From Taenia hydatigena (Eukaryota; Platyhelminthes; Cestoda; Cyclophyllidea; Taeniidae): a DNA stretch of 64,000 nucleotides. The DNA is taken from the NCBI GenBank assembly GCA_036345935.2, contig JADWOT020000001.1, positions 682,001-746,000 on the forward strand, in the 5' to 3' direction. The notes beneath the pieces are model-generated. The model was not told the origin of the DNA and made no database searches. It saw only the letters and a program-made list of their open reading frames with translations. The first letter of the stretch is position 1. Each line of letters starts with the position of its first letter. A program made the position numbers and the translations under genes. Below are positions 62,132 through 64,000 of this stretch, in pieces.

Positions 62132-62372
62132 AGGCGGCAGTCTCCAATCCTCAGTAATTTCATGCATGTGCAGCGACGGTGCGCTGTCTGCCTTTACCTA
62201 CTTCATTCATTTTATGTCTCTCTTGCCCCTTTCCGAGTGGTGTCAGTGGACACTTTGCGTTTACTCCTCCACAGTTGTCTTCTAACAACAAATACCGCAT
62301 TTGTGCTGGCTTTAGCCTAATTTAAAAGAACATGACAAAACTTTAAAAATGAGTAGCATTTAATGGGATTTG

Positions 62373-62531
62373 TCAAGTCAGTGGTACAGGCTTCGTAGAG
62401 GCTGCAGCAGCAGTGACAGTTGAGCAATCGGGGTTCAACGAGAGAAAGGAATTGTCGCTCATGCTCTGTGGCAGCTCCTTATGTGGTAACACAGATGGTT
62501 TGAGCACAAATACCTTAGATGGACATCGAAA
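62373..62531 (-). CDS. Possible terminal exon, convergent with TRPM copy 2
   Basis: Mirror of 36,010-36,168: acceptor-like CGTACAG, 53 codons, stop, then ATTAAA nine bases later. The same uncertainty applies. It is separated from the TRPM stop at 62,131 by about 240 bp in tail-to-tail orientation. Confidence 0.25.
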   Translation of the reverse strand, partial: FRCPSKVFVLKPSVLPHKELPQSMSDNSFLSLNPDCSTVTAAAASTKPVPLT

Positions 62532-62720
62532 CCTGTACGAGAAGAGAGAGGATGAGTGAGTGAAGTGTGCTTTGATTCCATCAGCTTTGTTCATAGACTG
62601 TAGTGCGGTAGCCTTCACCTCTAATTACGCGTAGCTGACAGCTTCATTTGGTGGTCATAAGAGAGGTGGCGTTCTTGAATTTGTGGACTGCTCACTGCAG
62701 ACGTGGGGACTCTGCCATGA

Positions 62721-63070
62721 ATGGACGAATCTGAAAAGAACAACATAGTCGCATCAGCGTTTGAGAAACTTTCATACGCCAAGCGTGGTCGTGGAAGTCA
62801 CCTGGAAAACACGTCCTGGCATTTGGAAGTTTTCCCACCGTTGGCAAACTATGGTGGCACCTTCGGTTACTTCCTCATGGACAATCCTAGGTGACTTGAA
62901 TGCCCACAAACTTGCAACTCGAGAGCAGCTCCTTCTCAGTCCACTGAACGTGGACGCATTTCGCGGTTTAGGGCAAATTCTACAATGTGCGCAACACAGG
63001 TCCACTGATCGGCAAGGCTAACATGGCTGCTTCTACTGTGCTTGAAGCTGAGGAACAACTACGTTTGTAG
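62721..63070 (+). CDS. Possible small coding segments downstream of TRPM copy 2
   Basis: Mirror of 35,471-35,821. ATG at 62,721 opens 57 codons with low-entropy-free, protein-like sequence, and a second frame from about 62,972 ends at the TAG at 63,068-63,070. Overlapping frames on the other strand (62,772-63,005) are similarly long, so coding strand and splicing are unresolved. Family not recognised. Confidence 0.3.
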
Positions 63071-63575
63071 ACTTACATATAAGGGGGATGCCAAATGGAA
63101 AAGCGATAGCGTTTCCTCAACCTTAAAATGCATCGAAGATTGCGCCCATGATACTTCGGTGGTGATGTCCTGCTGCTTGCTTCCTCTCTAGTTGTGAGCA
63201 CGGGCCACTTTTCCGATCGACAGTAAATAACCGCATATCGGAGTCAACTGGCCGCAGAAACGATGATGAGATTGATGACCCTATTTAATGTGCTTCGATT
63301 AGACACGTAGTGGTAAGAGAAGGCAAAATCATCCACGAATTGAAGATGGAAGGTGGAGGAGAAGCTGCTTAATGGTGTTTGGGCTCCAACCATCCCTTCA
63401 TCACTTTTACTTTCCAATGGTTATTTCCTCCAATTTCGTTTCTTTTCCTGTTCTGGCAACGGCAACGTCTCAGTGACATCTGTGATAAAATAGTGTGCTG
63501 GCCAAAGTCTTAACCTCACCAGCTATGCTACTTTGTCGTTGGGTTAAACGTAGGATATTTTGGACAACTATGTAG

Positions 63576-64000
63576 AGCGATCTGATCTTCTGGTCTACTG
63601 CAAAGTGTGCTAAAGAAGTTGAAGATGATGAGCTCGTTGGCGCATATTTTACGGAGCGCTTTATGTGCATGAGGTCTGTCTGAGTGTGAACACGAATCCG
63701 TGCCAGAGTCGGAGTCTAAGTTTAAGTCTCTTTTTCGAGTCAGTGGTGACGAGAGTGATCGGTTGACAGCGCTATTCTTCCTTTATGCTTATAATTTACA
63801 TTCGAGTGCTTACCAGTTTTCTTGCAGTTGCTCGTCTCCGCTTTATTTTATTATTAGTTCACTGCAGTCCGCACAATCACACATCGATGTCTGGTCGGTG
63901 ATGGATTTCAAAATGGGCACCAACGCAATCTTAATACTGAGCGATGTGGAAGCAGTTTCTTCGCTAGATCAGGAGCCCCTTCTACTACGGCATGCGAGGT
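63576..64000 (+). CDS. Unidentified multi-exon gene, truncated by window edge
   Basis: Duplicate of the gene seen at 34,052-34,965 on the minus strand. Candidate exons are 63,576-63,673, about 63,691-63,738 and 63,868-63,998, the last ending in a donor (GCGAG/GT) at the very end of the window. The terminal exon and polyadenylation signal seen in the left copy would lie beyond 64,000 if the right arm continues. Function unknown. Confidence 0.4.

Larger units (their letters stand above)
50322..64000 (-). repeat. Palindrome B, right arm (reaches window end)
   Basis: Reverse complement of 34,541-48,219 with constant coordinate sum 98,541. Matching continues to the last base of the window, so the arm probably extends further. 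It contains the complete plus-strand TRPM2-type gene and a truncated view of the downstream genes. Confidence 0.97.

Noticed and set aside
62800..62920. GDLNAH-like peptide resembling a LINE endonuclease motif
   Set aside because: Only a six-residue resemblance, with no other endonuclease or reverse transcriptase motif in the surrounding frames.

Overview
The window looks like a eukaryotic (animal) chromosome segment, most likely from a parasitic flatworm and probably a cestode. It has moderate GC, many short introns (about 60 to 480 bp), simple-sequence arrays and no bacterial operon structure. The species is not identifiable from the sequence alone. The dominant structural theme is inversion: two large inverted repeats (palindromes) cover about two thirds of the 64 kb.

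Left half (1-34,000): no convincing protein-coding gene. Palindrome A has two ~7.3 kb arms (3,408-10,686 and 19,237-26,505) that are ~99% identical. They are separated by 8.5 kb, and a ~243-bp (ACC)n tract lies on the symmetry centre. The spacer and the 26.5-34 kb flank are packed with old dispersed repeats, here called families A to E. Family A carries a TATA-like box and occurs eight times in strictly alternating orientation. Family C occurs as a near-identical direct repeat on either side of the left arm, and one palindrome breakpoint lies inside a family B repeat.

Right half (34,541-64,000): Palindrome B, with arms of at least 13.68 kb (34,541-48,219 and 50,322-64,000), around a unique 2.1-kb loop. 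The arms keep exact register throughout and I saw no mismatch. Each arm carries one copy of the same complete 35-exon gene. The copies point away from each other (36,410-47,768 minus; 50,773-62,131 plus). The spliced model is phase-consistent from first to last exon and predicts a 1,748-residue TRPM-family cation channel of the TRPM2 type. Its parts are N-terminal ankyrin repeats, the TRPM cytosolic homology regions, six membrane segments with pore and TRP helix, a coiled-coil stretch and a C-terminal NUDT9-homology (NUDT9H) domain. The S2-S3 calcium site, the S4 arginine and the Nudix catalytic box all appear lost. Downstream lie possible small coding pieces and an unidentified multi-exon gene, whose 3' end with polyadenylation signal is visible only in the left copy.

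The strongest candidates for something undescribed are the ankyrin-TRPM-NUDT9H architecture and its head-to-head duplication in an apparently perfect palindrome. The palindrome could still be an assembly artefact.
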